Source: a virus. From it: DNA of 64,000 nt. The notes under the pieces are model-generated. The model worked only from the letters and a program-made list of their open reading frames with translations, made no database searches and was not told the origin of the DNA. The stretch spans positions 1 through 64,000 of the IMG/VR virus record IMGVR_UViG_3300021957_000025; one strand, 5' to 3'. Below, piece after piece: positions 49,467 through 59,474 of the stretch. Position numbers and translations under genes: made by a program. Position 1 is the first letter of the stretch. Every line of letters starts with the position of its first letter.

Positions 49467-51461
49467 TTAAACTGCACCATATATTTCACTAAACTCAACC
49501 CCCGACCTTGCAGCCACGAAGTTAAGAGTGATAAAGTTAATACTTCTAGAAGGTTTCACAAAGATAGAACATACAAATTCGTTTCTATCGATGACTGAAT
49601 CAGTGTTGTTTGTTTCGTCACAAACTACTGAGAAATCTACTAGTCCTCTTCTGTTTTTAACATCTCTTAAGAAAGGTTCAACAGCTGCTCTGAATTGAGC
49701 TCTTGTGAATGCATCGTTGAATTCAAAGAGTTGTGATTTAGCTGCAGTTGATATTGCCTTTTCTAGGACGATGAACAATCTTCTTACATTGATTCTGTCG
49801 AATGCAGAAGGACTTGTTAATGCAGTCTTATCACCATAAAGGATTGTACCTTGGCCTGGGAATGTTACTACTGGGTTGACTCTTGCTCTGTACAAGTCAT
49901 CTCTTGATGATTGTGAAGGATTGAATGCAAGTTTTGTGATACCTAGGTATTGTCCTCTAGAGAATCCTGCTGGTGAGAACCATGCATCTCTAAGAAGGTC
50001 TGACCTTGCCATGATGCCTGCTGTGTGACCATTAGCTGGTACGTAACAGTACTTATCATTGAATCGGTCATACTGGTATGTCCAACCGCTGTCGATTACG
50101 GCATATGAACTTGAAGACATTGTACTTGCAGTTGTAATAACGTTAGATGCTTGTGTTGACTCTGAAGTAACACCAACAACGTCTGCACGTCTTGGAGAAA
50201 CGATTGCAATACAATCCTTTCTATTTTCTGCAACTAATACTGCTTGGTTAGCAAGTGTTGTCCAGTCTGCAATTGTATCTTGGTCTGTACCACTACCGTT
50301 ATCACATCTTGTTGAACCAACAATCAAGAATGAGATGTCATGTAAATCCCCATCTTTGAAATGGTCTTCCCATGCACCGTACTTCTGAGCTGCAGTTGGA
50401 GTTCTTCCATCTGCACCATTTGCTAGGGATGCTGTCATTGGTAATGTTGGAAACAAGAATGATGTTGTAGCAGATGCCAAGTGAGTTCTGTCTTGGTTTG
50501 CTGGAGTAATCATTGCAGTGTTATGTCCACTCCAATATACCCATTCTGATTTGTTACCAATTACTTTTTTGTAATAATTTGATTGGCCTGATGCGTCTTT
50601 AGCATCTGATGCCATTGACACGAATGCATATGTTTCTAAAATGCTGTGAGGTATTCCAGTGATTGTTCCATCTTCATCAGCAACTACTACGTGTATTTCG
50701 TCATTTGAACCACCAGCTGCAAGTGCAGATGCACTCTTGCCTGGAGCTTTGTCGAAAGATGAGTAGAATTCCCAGTATCTATTAACTGCTGTTCCACTTG
50801 CCACTGTAGCAATTAGACCCGAACCTGTTGGTTGACCTATTGCTTCGACTGTGATGTTGTCTGAGTTGATTGCTGTAACTCTGTACTGTTGTGTGATTGC
50901 ACCGAATGTGACGATGTCTCTTACTTTACATAATGCACCACCACCAGTTGCAAGAGTGATAACTGTTTGACCAGCTGCTTCCTCTCCACTAGTTGTAGTC
51001 GCTGCATCATTGTAATATGCATCGGATGAAGCACATACTGAAACTTTAAGTGAATTACCTAAAGAACCAGCACATCTAGATGTCCACTGTCCTACTGTAC
51101 CAACGAGAGCTCCACTCTCGTATGATTGAACATATTCATCGTGATTTTTTAGAAGTGAAGAATTTGACCCACCACTGTTTGCACTAAACAAACCTGTTGA
51201 GTTAACTCTTACTACTCTTAATGATGAACCATATCTTAAAAATGCTTCTGCTGAATAGAAGTCTTCTGCTCCAGCGTTAGTATTAGCTGGTTCTGAAAAC
51301 TCATCGACTAAACCCTTTGCGTCTGAAACTGTCTTTACTTCATCAACAGGGCCCCATTGGAATGAACCAGCGAAAGCACCACTTGTGCTTGATACTGCTG
51401 GTACAACATTTGTAAGGTCAACCTCTTTGACCTGTACGCCTGGTGATACTTGAAATGCCAT
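49467..51461 (-). CDS. 18: Contractile tail sheath protein
   Basis: 664 aa (T4 gp18 659). N-terminus SPGVQVKEVDLTNVVPAVSS and the C-terminal core (FNPSQSSRDDLYRARVNPVV, INVRRLFIVLEKAI, NFITLNFVAARSGVEF) are conserved sheath features. The middle (about 100-400) is variable. Confidence 0.96.
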   Translation of the reverse strand: MAFQVSPGVQVKEVDLTNVVPAVSSTSGAFAGSFQWGPVDEVKTVSDAKGLVDEFSEPANTNAGAEDFYSAEAFLRYGSSLRVVRVNSTGLFSANSGGSNSSLLKNHDEYVQSYESGALVGTVGQWTSRCAGSLGNSLKVSVCASSDAYYNDAATTTSGEEAAGQTVITLATGGGALCKVRDIVTFGAITQQYRVTAINSDNITVEAIGQPTGSGLIATVASGTAVNRYWEFYSSFDKAPGKSASALAAGGSNDEIHVVVADEDGTITGIPHSILETYAFVSMASDAKDASGQSNYYKKVIGNKSEWVYWSGHNTAMITPANQDRTHLASATTSFLFPTLPMTASLANGADGRTPTAAQKYGAWEDHFKDGDLHDISFLIVGSTRCDNGSGTDQDTIADWTTLANQAVLVAENRKDCIAIVSPRRADVVGVTSESTQASNVITTASTMSSSSYAVIDSGWTYQYDRFNDKYCYVPANGHTAGIMARSDLLRDAWFSPAGFSRGQYLGITKLAFNPSQSSRDDLYRARVNPVVTFPGQGTILYGDKTALTSPSAFDRINVRRLFIVLEKAISTAAKSQLFEFNDAFTRAQFRAAVEPFLRDVKNRRGLVDFSVVCDETNNTDSVIDRNEFVCSIFVKPSRSINFITLNFVAARSGVEFSEIYGAV

Positions 51462-51500
51462 ACTTTTTCTCCTGTTAATGTAAAAAGTTGTTTACTGTTT

Positions 51501-51508
51501 TATTTATA
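51501..51508 (-). promoter_or_regulatory. Late box TATAAATA before the sheath gene
   Basis: Perfect consensus 39 nt from ATG 51461, with a CAGGAGAAA ribosome site. Located just after the terminase gene end. Confidence 0.6.
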
Positions 51509-51544
51509 ACTTTTAATTTCCTACTAATAGCATTATTACTATTA

Positions 51545-53131
51545 CTACATGTTTTTGTGATACCATCTATCACCTTGATTATCTACAAACGATGCAGCTT
51601 GTTCAGTTGTCTCTCCAAATACACCTGCTGGAAGCAAGTCATCTTGAATAATCTTCTGTTGTTCTGCATACAACAAGTCTTTAACTTGTGTGTCTGTTAA
51701 GTGATAAAAATATTCTGTGGTGATAAACCAACTAAACATGACAACATTCATTACCATGTCATCGTGATATCCTCTATCAGCTTCAAAACTAGTACCTTTA
51801 TTTATGAAGGTCATAAGCTCGGTGATAGTAGGTCTATCTACGAGTTCTAATCTATGTTCTTCTAACAACTCTTTCATTGTAGAACAACCGATTCGTTTAA
51901 TCTTTCTCGACATCGTAACTCCGATGTCTTCTGCTTTTGCAAAACCTTGAGTAAAGACGTTCTCGTATTCTATATCATAGTGTAATTGGTTTGCCACCAT
52001 AGCACCTTCATTATTATTCTCAATTATAACAATTGGTTTATTATAAGGTGTTACAAACTTATTTATAATATCGGGGAAGAGAAGGGGACTTATCATGTTA
52101 TCTCGATATACAGCAACCTGTTTAAAGGGTTGTGTGGACACATCGAAGATAGTAAATGTAGACCAATCCATACCTCTACCCTTGGCAACATCAACTGTAC
52201 ATATGTACTCATGTCCTTCTGCTGGTCTATTATACATAACAAACCCATCTTTCTCATACTCTCCATCTACTGCTTTCATTTCCAATAGTGTGTTACTATT
52301 AATAAGAGTATTACCAGTTCCTAGGAATGAGTTACCATATTCCTGCTCGAACTGTGCTTCAGATGTGTTTGCAATAGTCTGTTCTTTCCATTCCTCATCT
52401 CGGCCCGGCACATCAAACCAGTTAATAAGAAAGTCTTTGTACTCTGATTGTCCGTGTACTGCACTCTCATATATTTTATGAAACATATTACCAACACCGT
52501 TTGCAGTAGATGTAATGATAACCTTAGATTCTTTACCCGATGTTACCACTGGATATGTTGCAGTATAGAAAGTTGCAGCGTCTTCTACGAATGCAAACTC
52601 ATCTAGATATAGTAAGTTAATAGACATACCACGAATCGAACTTGAAGATGTCGCAGCTGCAACAACCTTCGAGTCGTTTGCAAATTCTATAGAACCTTTG
52701 TTAAGAATCTTAACGCCGGGCTGTAAAAAGAAAGGAACTGATTCTAGCATGGTAACAATACGTGCAATCATCTCTCTTGCAATTGCACCTTTGTTTGCAA
52801 GAACCGCTACAGTAACCTCGGGATGAAATACTAGATACCACAATAAGTATGCACATGATGTGATTGACTTACCACTCTGTCTTGATGCAAGAACTACATT
52901 GAATCGATTGGTGTTGTAGTGATTTATAAGTTTGTCTTGATAACCACGGAGTTTGAACGGCACCATACCTTCATCTAGTGAGATAATCTGTGTGTAGTTT
53001 TCAATGAAATGACAAGGGTCTTCAGAACACTTGACGTATTCTGCAAGTTCTTCTTTGGTATACTGGATATCAATCCCAGCTCTCTTGATGAGATTATTAC
53101 CTAAGTACCCCTCATTTGTTGGTTGTACCAT
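51545..53131 (-). CDS. 17: Terminase large subunit
   Basis: 528 aa (T4 gp17 610). Walker A ASRQSGKSITS near 84, Walker B LLYLDEFAF near 175 and coupling motif STANG; RNase H-type nuclease Asp in CTVDVAKGRGMDWS and YHDDMVMN. Powers DNA packaging through the gp20 portal. Confidence 0.96.
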   Translation of the reverse strand: MVQPTNEGYLGNNLIKRAGIDIQYTKEELAEYVKCSEDPCHFIENYTQIISLDEGMVPFKLRGYQDKLINHYNTNRFNVVLASRQSGKSITSCAYLLWYLVFHPEVTVAVLANKGAIAREMIARIVTMLESVPFFLQPGVKILNKGSIEFANDSKVVAAATSSSSIRGMSINLLYLDEFAFVEDAATFYTATYPVVTSGKESKVIITSTANGVGNMFHKIYESAVHGQSEYKDFLINWFDVPGRDEEWKEQTIANTSEAQFEQEYGNSFLGTGNTLINSNTLLEMKAVDGEYEKDGFVMYNRPAEGHEYICTVDVAKGRGMDWSTFTIFDVSTQPFKQVAVYRDNMISPLLFPDIINKFVTPYNKPIVIIENNNEGAMVANQLHYDIEYENVFTQGFAKAEDIGVTMSRKIKRIGCSTMKELLEEHRLELVDRPTITELMTFINKGTSFEADRGYHDDMVMNVVMFSWFITTEYFYHLTDTQVKDLLYAEQQKIIQDDLLPAGVFGETTEQAASFVDNQGDRWYHKNM

Positions 53132-53550
53132 TATTCTTTATTCTTTTTTAGAAACTTTTGTAGTTCTGAAGTTGAACCTACGTATAGGTGATTGTGTTGT
53201 GTACCAATTTTCTGACCTTCTTCGTCCTTTTCTAATTCTTTAATTTTCTTCTGTAGGTCTAAAAGTTTTTCTGCAGTATCACCGACTGTTTTCAGAAGCT
53301 GCCCAGCAACCTCGTATGCACGTGGATGTTCCGTTTCTTTTGCAACATCCAATATACCATCGATTGCATCTTGTCCACGCTCTACTAAACCATACAAGTT
53401 TTCACGAGCATATTTGTAATCGTTTACTATGGATTCTCCCCTGTCTTTAGTAGTGGGAAGTTGTTTAGGAAGTATCTCTACCTCTTGTTTGATTTCAGTG
53501 TTGATATCTAGGATATCATCTAACTGTTTATCTATCGTATCTTTTGCCAT
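53131..53550 (-). CDS. 16: Terminase small subunit
   Basis: 139 aa (T4 gp16 164). Helical, with coiled coil near 90-115 (LLDLQKKIKELEKDEEGQK). It overlaps gp17 by one base. Position and composition match marine gp16. Confidence 0.85.
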   Translation of the reverse strand: MAKDTIDKQLDDILDINTEIKQEVEILPKQLPTTKDRGESIVNDYKYARENLYGLVERGQDAIDGILDVAKETEHPRAYEVAGQLLKTVGDTAEKLLDLQKKIKELEKDEEGQKIGTQHNHLYVGSTSELQKFLKKNKE

Positions 53551-53552
53551 TA

Positions 53553-54626
53553 TTAACTCGCATCTGTAGTCCTATCGCCTGCAAAACTTCTAGTAGAACC
53601 ATCATCATAAAACGTTACTGTCTCTGCAACAACAAAGGTGTCATCGGGATTGACCGAACCAACAAACTTAAGATTGGTTTTTGCATCTAGTGTCACTGCA
53701 CTTGATACTACAATACTTTGTTTGTCCTCAGCAATAGAGGATATAGTTGGATTCGTTCCTAAATTGGTACCGAACACTTCATCGTTTACACTTATCTTTG
53801 TATTTATTGCTGTTGGGAATGTTATTGTGGTGGACGAAGATACTGCATTTGAAACAGCTGCAAAAGCTGGTTCATATGATTTGACCTCTTTAACCAATCC
53901 ACTGTCTTCTATTTCACTGGTAGTGAATAGACCACTTGCAGTCTTAACTTGTCCTTGCACTCCGTCTGATATGTATGTTCTTTCGATAACATTCTTAATA
54001 ATTTCACCAGTATATACTGGGCCGAAGAAGTACAGTTTCATCTGAAACTCCAATGTGTATTCTATAACACGTCTTTCTTCGAACGTACCTTCGTATTGGT
54101 CTTCCATTGATACGGAACTTAGAATAATTGGAACATCTCTATGGTCTGTCATAGAATCAATCATCTTCATAGTAACCGTATATTCGGGTTGGAAATATGG
54201 CAGTATTTGTTCTACTATTTGTAGTGCATCATTCATGTTCTTTGCAAGAATTGATAGACTAAATGTTAAATTGTATGGTGCTGGTTGATACTGAAATCCT
54301 CTCTTTCCTGTATCTGAACTTTCCAAATCGGATTTAGTATGTCGTATTAGTTTATTTTGTTGTCTAGATGCATCATATTCAAACCCTGTAAGTTCGAATG
54401 CAAGTCTAGGCATACTAATTGCAGTTCTCATACCATCACCAAGGTCAGCATCTTCTGCTAGTCTTTGCAAGAACTTTTGTTTTGGCCCGTATGATATTGG
54501 TACCTTTTGTTCTGTTAGAACTGTACCATCTGATTTGGTTTTCTTAATTGTAATGTTATTGAACAGTGTTCCAAAAATGGATACTGCTCGTTTGAAAGTT
54601 TCATTATAAAAATAGGTACCGAACAT
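53553..54626 (-). CDS. 15: Tail sheath stabiliser (gp15)
   Basis: 357 aa (T4 gp15 272). MFGTYFYNETFKRAVSIFGT and the VEQILPYFQPEYTVTMK segment are conserved. The C-terminal 120 residues (after about 240) are an extension rich in T and S, absent in T4. Terminates the tail and joins it to the neck. Confidence 0.92.
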   Translation of the reverse strand: MFGTYFYNETFKRAVSIFGTLFNNITIKKTKSDGTVLTEQKVPISYGPKQKFLQRLAEDADLGDGMRTAISMPRLAFELTGFEYDASRQQNKLIRHTKSDLESSDTGKRGFQYQPAPYNLTFSLSILAKNMNDALQIVEQILPYFQPEYTVTMKMIDSMTDHRDVPIILSSVSMEDQYEGTFEERRVIEYTLEFQMKLYFFGPVYTGEIIKNVIERTYISDGVQGQVKTASGLFTTSEIEDSGLVKEVKSYEPAFAAVSNAVSSSTTITFPTAINTKISVNDEVFGTNLGTNPTISSIAEDKQSIVVSSAVTLDAKTNLKFVGSVNPDDTFVVAETVTFYDDGSTRSFAGDRTTDAS

Positions 54627-55489
54627 TATGTGACCTCACCGAATGGGTTAGTCTCTGAGAAATCTAAGTATCCATCTGCCTTGTCTTCAAAGTCTTTATT
54701 CTGTGCATCACCATCATTAGCAAACGTTAGCACGTCTGTAATCGATTCTATGACCACTGTCTTACCACTTGATGCACCAACTAGGGTGTCACCAACTGCA
54801 AGTGTTCTAGTGACATCTTTGATAGTAAGTTTACGGATATTCCCAGTTGGGCCAGGTGTCCAACCAATGACTTCACCTGTTGCAGCTCCACTATAATTAA
54901 GAACCTCTTGAATCACAAAGTCTCCACTTGTATTTGAAACTTGCATTTCTATAGTATAGGCTTGTTCGTTCTCCACTAAGTCTACCACTGTTCCAGTATC
55001 GAAATCTTCTCCACTGTATTCGAATAATTCACACTGCAGTTTGAATACAAACAGTTTTCCAACTTGATAGAATGGATTCTCATGTTCTACGAATTTTATT
55101 TCGAACATTGAACCACTCATAGGGAAGTAAATTAAATCACCTTCGTTGGGTCTCAATGATGTTGTAAGGTTTGAATCTAGTGATATGAATCTTTCCCATG
55201 TTCTTAGGGATATAACGAATGTTGCTTGGTCTCTTACTTGTACACCGAACTTGGACATGAGGTCTCCATCACCTTCAAATCCATCTGTATTTTCTAGATA
55301 CATCTCTACTGAGTACGCATCTCCAAATTTAGACTGCACATCTTCACCAAGAATCGTGTCTTCTTCTACAATCTCTCTTGGTAGATAATACGTCTCGTGT
55401 CCAAACATCCTAAGTGACTCAACAACGATGTCTTCATATAACATCTGTTCAGTATTAACTGCATGGTTAAAAAATACATTTGTCGGCAT
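54626..55489 (-). CDS. 14: Neck protein gp14
   Basis: 287 aa (T4 gp14 256). NVFFNHAVNTEQMLYEDIVV and GHETYYLPREIVEEDTILGE are typical. Forms the head-tail neck with gp13. Shares its last base with the gp15 start. Confidence 0.92.
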   Translation of the reverse strand: MPTNVFFNHAVNTEQMLYEDIVVESLRMFGHETYYLPREIVEEDTILGEDVQSKFGDAYSVEMYLENTDGFEGDGDLMSKFGVQVRDQATFVISLRTWERFISLDSNLTTSLRPNEGDLIYFPMSGSMFEIKFVEHENPFYQVGKLFVFKLQCELFEYSGEDFDTGTVVDLVENEQAYTIEMQVSNTSGDFVIQEVLNYSGAATGEVIGWTPGPTGNIRKLTIKDVTRTLAVGDTLVGASSGKTVVIESITDVLTFANDGDAQNKDFEDKADGYLDFSETNPFGEVT

Positions 55490-55493
55490 GTTT

Positions 55494-56309
55494 TTATCCC
55501 ATTAAGTCCATGACTGGCATTTCAAAATTCAGTCTTGACTCTTCTTCTAATCTTGTAATTTCCTCTTGTGCTTCGGACTTCATCTGTGCAGCGTCTAATG
55601 TAACACCGCCCGGCAATGCAATTCCCGAAAACTTTGATAGGTTTTCACCCCACTGATACTTAACTAATGCAGTACAGTATTTCTTCAACCACATGTCATT
55701 GTATACGTCTGTCATGTCTGTTGGGTCAATCTTTCTATAACATTCAATGATTAAGAACTCACCAGCAGTCAAACTGGATGCATCCAAATCTAGATACAAT
55801 CTATTAGAATGCATGTTGTATCTTAAAGGTGTTCTTCCAACTAGAATATTATTCATCATTGAAAGGTTCTGTTGCATCATTTCATAATGTAAAACGTTGG
55901 TTGAAGATAAGTCATACATGTCATTCAATCTTAATTGATATCTTAAGTCAAACATATTAAGGTTTGATTTATCATTGAATGGTAAAATGTTTATAACAGA
56001 TAGTACATGTTCGGGTAAGGTAAGATAGTTCTGTTGTTCTTTGTAAGTTTGTCCATCTATCACATGTCCACCTGCTGTAGCTGCAGAATGGGATTCGTTT
56101 GTTGTGAATGAGTCTATCTGATTTTGAGTTAGTTCGTGCTTAAGAAAACACTTCACACTACCATCATAGCAGTATTCTCTAAAGTATTGAAGGCCTTCGT
56201 CAATTCTGTCATCGAACTGGTCATCATCCACGTTGATTTCCAACACAGGTGCGCCTAGTCTTCTCTTGACATACTCTTTGAGGGTTGCTTTTGAATTGGG
56301 TTCTGCCAT
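55494..56309 (-). CDS. 13: Neck protein gp13
   Basis: 271 aa (T4 gp13 309). LKEYVKRRLGAPVLEINVDD, QFDDRIDEGLQYFREYCYDG and KKYCTALVKYQWGENLSKF are conserved gp13 blocks. ACAGGAAA precedes the ATG and a late-type box lies 22 nt upstream. Confidence 0.93.
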   Translation of the reverse strand: MAEPNSKATLKEYVKRRLGAPVLEINVDDDQFDDRIDEGLQYFREYCYDGSVKCFLKHELTQNQIDSFTTNESHSAATAGGHVIDGQTYKEQQNYLTLPEHVLSVINILPFNDKSNLNMFDLRYQLRLNDMYDLSSTNVLHYEMMQQNLSMMNNILVGRTPLRYNMHSNRLYLDLDASSLTAGEFLIIECYRKIDPTDMTDVYNDMWLKKYCTALVKYQWGENLSKFSGIALPGGVTLDAAQMKSEAQEEITRLEEESRLNFEMPVMDLMG

Positions 56310-56331
56310 AATAGTATTTCCTGTTTAATAC

Positions 56332-56339
56332 TATTTATG
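56332..56339 (-). promoter_or_regulatory. Late-type box CATAAATA before gp13
   Basis: 22 nt from ATG 56309 with an AGGAAA ribosome site between; starts the gp13-gp17 unit. Confidence 0.5.
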
Positions 56340-56345
56340 CGTTTT

Positions 56346-56606
56346 TTATTCTTGGAAATAAGTCTTTGACGTAAGTTTGTCTATTTTGTCCGAAATACGA
56401 TTCATTTGGTCAAGCAGTTTAGTCATGTCGCGTTCTATCTCCTCTCTTGTGACATAATCTTTTGCTATTTCTTCACGTGTTTTATTGAGGAGAATACCTT
56501 GACGCGAAACTTCTGCTAAAGACGTTCTTAACAAGAATCCTATAGGTACTATGATGAACACCGTAACGATGTTGAATAAGATATAAGGTGTGATAGTAAT
56601 TTCCAT
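56346..56606 (-). CDS. Membrane protein with coiled-coil tail
   Basis: 86 aa. Membrane helix at 8-28 (YILFNIVTVFIIVPIGFLL), then a charged coiled coil (EEIAKDYVTREEIERDMTKL...). Same plan as the proteins at 6.7, 22.1 and 22.5 kb. A TCTAAATA box sits 5 nt before its ATG. A holin or inner-membrane scaffold role is conceivable. Confidence 0.65.
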   Translation of the reverse strand: MEITITPYILFNIVTVFIIVPIGFLLRTSLAEVSRQGILLNKTREEIAKDYVTREEIERDMTKLLDQMNRISDKIDKLTSKTYFQE

Positions 56607-56611
56607 ACTAC

Positions 56612-56619
56612 TATTTAGA
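56612..56619 (-). promoter_or_regulatory. Late-type box TCTAAATA, 5 nt from ATG
   Basis: Spacer GTAGT to ATG 56606; no ribosome site. Confidence 0.5.
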
Positions 56620-56623
56620 AAAT

Positions 56624-57334
56624 CTAGTTCAGTATGGGGTTGCCTTTCGAGTCTAATTCGAAAACAAATTCATCTTCCGCTGGTAATTCCTGCCAAGGCT
56701 TTCTTGCGTCTGCAGAGTCACCAATGTATTGTACCCTACAATTAAAGGAGATTGAGTATCGGTCTTTGTCTGTGGGATTAGGTTCTACCATATGCATTGC
56801 ACCACTAGGAAACATTACGAGTCTCCCAGTTTCTGGCTTGTATCCTATACTCTCTTGATGTCTTTGTACTGACGGATGGTCTGCAACTATCTTAGCATCG
56901 GTATTAATCATACTGAGGTCTCCCTCGTCACCGTCACCATGTACATAAAACACTCCACTATACCAACAACCATTATGTAAATGAGGTGTGTTCCATGCCC
57001 CTTTATCATTAATGTTTGCCCAAGTATTGTCTATACAAATCTGAGCTGCAGAGGGGTTGACCCCAAAATACAATTGTACTTCTTCTCTCAATGCAGTTTG
57101 TATGCATCTAATAATCTTTGCAAAAGACGGATGCTGTTCTATTCCATCGTGAGACTGCCATCCAGTGTATCTGTTTGATATCTGTCTCCCCTTTGGGTCT
57201 CTTTGTCTCCACGCATTCATCTCATCTCTAAGAAAATTAAGATATTCGATGTCAACAGCACCGTTACCATACCTTTCTTTATCAAGTAGGTCTCTTTCAA
57301 ATATTACTGTGGGGAATGCTAATCTAACACTCAT
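56624..57334 (-). CDS. 2OG-Fe(II) oxygenase (putative, tail-region copy)
   Basis: 236 aa. TPHLHNGCWYSGVFYVHG gives the first metal ligands (HxH type), GRLVMFPSGAMHMVEPNPTD the distal His, and RYSISFNC the 2OG Arg. N-terminus LAFPTVIFERDL is typical of the PF13759-like phage group. Overlaps the DUF6065-type gene by 4 bp. Confidence 0.82.
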   Translation of the reverse strand: MSVRLAFPTVIFERDLLDKERYGNGAVDIEYLNFLRDEMNAWRQRDPKGRQISNRYTGWQSHDGIEQHPSFAKIIRCIQTALREEVQLYFGVNPSAAQICIDNTWANINDKGAWNTPHLHNGCWYSGVFYVHGDGDEGDLSMINTDAKIVADHPSVQRHQESIGYKPETGRLVMFPSGAMHMVEPNPTDKDRYSISFNCRVQYIGDSADARKPWQELPAEDEFVFELDSKGNPILN

Positions 57335-58197
57335 GATTCTTCTCCTATTTCGGGATTATGCATAGGACATTCGGGTGGTGGATTATCTTCTTTAAACATT
57401 CTACCCTTTTCATTCCAATACTTAATTCTTCGGTATGCCCCAGCCATTCCTTCTATATGTCTTTTCTCTTCTCTAAGTTCGGGTGACCTATTCCATTCAT
57501 CCATAGTTTTAATTTTTTCACCGTCTTCACCCACTCTATGTGTGGTTCTTACAGAACGGTTTTCTTGCCAAGATTTATTATCGTATGTTATATATGATGC
57601 ATTCCAAGTCTCTCTTCTGTAAGGTATTACTTGAACTAATGGTGTTCCTGCCTTAATTGTAAAGGATTTACTTGTCTTAGGATAGAATATGATTTGTGAA
57701 TTATCCATGTTAACATTAAATGTATCTGTATCTATGATACCTTGCCATGTTGCAAAATGAGTATTCTGAAACAAGAATGGGTCTAGGTATAGACAAGAAT
57801 AGCCAGGCGGTGTTATAATATTCCAAGGACTTCTCATTTTGAATGCATCCATGGTGGGTGCATCTTCTTTCGGTAAATACGTAAAACTCTGACCCACTTG
57901 AGCTGCTGGATGTGTCGGGGAATGATATGGGTTCTCGGGGTCTGTCATAGCATGAGCTGCACCCTCGGTAGGAAGAATCACTTTCATATCTGCTTTTGCA
58001 CAGATATACCATCCACTCTTTAACCAGTCATCCATTGCTGGACATGACCTAATGGTGTGTGTTTTATTTCCACGAACTACTTCTTGAACTTTCATAGTCT
58101 TCCACCAATCGGGAACAACCTTCTTTGCTAAGACTGGTTTCCATAATTCTGTGGTTCTCTTATCGTAAGTTGTGAATTCAATCGTAGGCATCTTCAC
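57331..58197 (-). CDS. DUF6065-type protein
   Basis: 288 aa. Marker segments KKVVPDWWKTMKVQE, SPWNIITPPGYSCLYLDPFL and KAGTPLVQVIPYRRETW. I recall this as DUF6065, found in T4-like marine phages beside 2OG oxygenases, as here with one on each side. No function is known; the PPGYS...QVIPYRRE pattern looks like a double-stranded beta-helix. Confidence 0.75.
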   Translation of the reverse strand: MKMPTIEFTTYDKRTTELWKPVLAKKVVPDWWKTMKVQEVVRGNKTHTIRSCPAMDDWLKSGWYICAKADMKVILPTEGAAHAMTDPENPYHSPTHPAAQVGQSFTYLPKEDAPTMDAFKMRSPWNIITPPGYSCLYLDPFLFQNTHFATWQGIIDTDTFNVNMDNSQIIFYPKTSKSFTIKAGTPLVQVIPYRRETWNASYITYDNKSWQENRSVRTTHRVGEDGEKIKTMDEWNRSPELREEKRHIEGMAGAYRRIKYWNEKGRMFKEDNPPPECPMHNPEIGEES

Positions 58198-58882
58198 CCC
58201 ATAAAGTTTTTATACTAATTTCATCTCCTCTTATTACCAAAGAACGTCTATCCATATATCGTGCCTTTGGAGATGGTGCATCTGCACCATGTGGAATTCT
58301 TCCGTCAAACATTAACAGTCTGTTCGGTTTAAAATATATCTCTTGTGTTTGGTGATTCTTAATGTGGTTTGCTCTTCCATGGATTCCTTGTTGCATTTCA
58401 TTATACAGTCTTAATGAACCGCCCCATGAATCATTCCAAAATCTATTTGGATAATATAGAAATGAAAGATTCCAACTATCATTGGAGTCACAATCTGCAT
58501 GTGTGGTTCCTTCAAGTCCTTGAGTCTGTGAGTTCAATCCAAAGTATTGAAATCTTTCCCACATAAATCCAAAATCTGTTTGAAGTTTTCTATTAAACCA
58601 AGACATTAGGTAGGTATCGCTTGGTTCTATACCGTGTTCTAGTTCTAGGTTCTCACCTCTAAAAAAACCAGCACCCCAAAAACTATGATGAGGCAATCCT
58701 GTAGGACTCCCACTACCAACTTGATTTGTCTTAGACCAATATTGTTTACGTGTAATCTGCTTGTCTATAGCATGATGCATTGTTGTGGATAGATAATTAT
58801 CAAGGACATACACATTCTTCAAAGGCATATCTTTGATATGAAAGGGTTCGTTAATGAACTCTAACTCTACATCATCGAACAT
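58178..58882 (-). CDS. 2OG-Fe(II) oxygenase
   Basis: 234 aa. THADCDSND (HxD), WGGSLRLYNE, RLLMFDGRIPHGADAPS (distal His) and MDRRSLVIRG (2OG Arg). Start MFDDVELEFINEPFHI. It overlaps the DUF6065-type gene by 20 bp. Confidence 0.82.
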   Translation of the reverse strand: MFDDVELEFINEPFHIKDMPLKNVYVLDNYLSTTMHHAIDKQITRKQYWSKTNQVGSGSPTGLPHHSFWGAGFFRGENLELEHGIEPSDTYLMSWFNRKLQTDFGFMWERFQYFGLNSQTQGLEGTTHADCDSNDSWNLSFLYYPNRFWNDSWGGSLRLYNEMQQGIHGRANHIKNHQTQEIYFKPNRLLMFDGRIPHGADAPSPKARYMDRRSLVIRGDEISIKTLWGEDAYD

Positions 58883-58885
58883 AAT

Positions 58886-59443
58886 CTATGCTCTAGTATC
58901 TTCGGGTATGTATGGACTTGGTAACTCACTTACGTAAGCATCAAAATCTTTAAGAAAATCTTCTCTAGTGGATTGAACTTCTTCAACAAGTTGAAATAAA
59001 ACACAATTGACTGCGTCTGCATACTCCATGGCTCTTCTTGCATTGTTTCTATGGGGATGGTTTGAACCCTCTCTCCCAGCATAGGTTGCTTCACTCAAAT
59101 CTTTAAATCTGTACTGAGCGCATTCTTCGTCAACATACTTGTCGACTTGCCTGAATAGGTTATCCACAATTTGACTATTAAGACTATGACCCATAGGTGG
59201 TTCACTATTCTCAATATATTGTTCAATAATTTCACACTCTTCTTTTGAGAGTGCAACTTTTTTTTGTTGGTCGAATCCTAGACCATCTTCCCAACGTTCA
59301 ATTTTAACTTCGATATCATCATAGATGACAACATCATATTCAAACTCAAAAGCAGGTTTATCAACGTTTTCGTAGTTATACTCTAATCCGTTTGGTTTAC
59401 GGACAAATATTGTACCATCGCTGTCGTATATAAATGCATTCAT
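58886..59443 (-). CDS. Hypothetical protein
   Basis: 185 aa. The N-terminus MNAFIYDSDGTIFVRKPNG is beta-rich; the C-terminal half is helical (RRAMEYADAVNCVLFQLVEE...), ending with SELPSPYIPEDTRA. The second half loosely resembles tail-fibre assembly chaperones. Lies next to the glycosyltransferase and repeat-protein genes, so a tail-related role is possible. Confidence 0.55.
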   Translation of the reverse strand: MNAFIYDSDGTIFVRKPNGLEYNYENVDKPAFEFEYDVVIYDDIEVKIERWEDGLGFDQQKKVALSKEECEIIEQYIENSEPPMGHSLNSQIVDNLFRQVDKYVDEECAQYRFKDLSEATYAGREGSNHPHRNNARRAMEYADAVNCVLFQLVEEVQSTREDFLKDFDAYVSELPSPYIPEDTRA

Positions 59444-59474
59444 AATTATAGTTCCTCGTTACTATTATAACATA

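Noticed and set aside
52058-52066. TATAAATA-like sequence within gp17 (and others inside coding regions near 23098 and 59525)
   Set aside because: Not upstream of any start codon; expected by chance in A/T-rich coding DNA.
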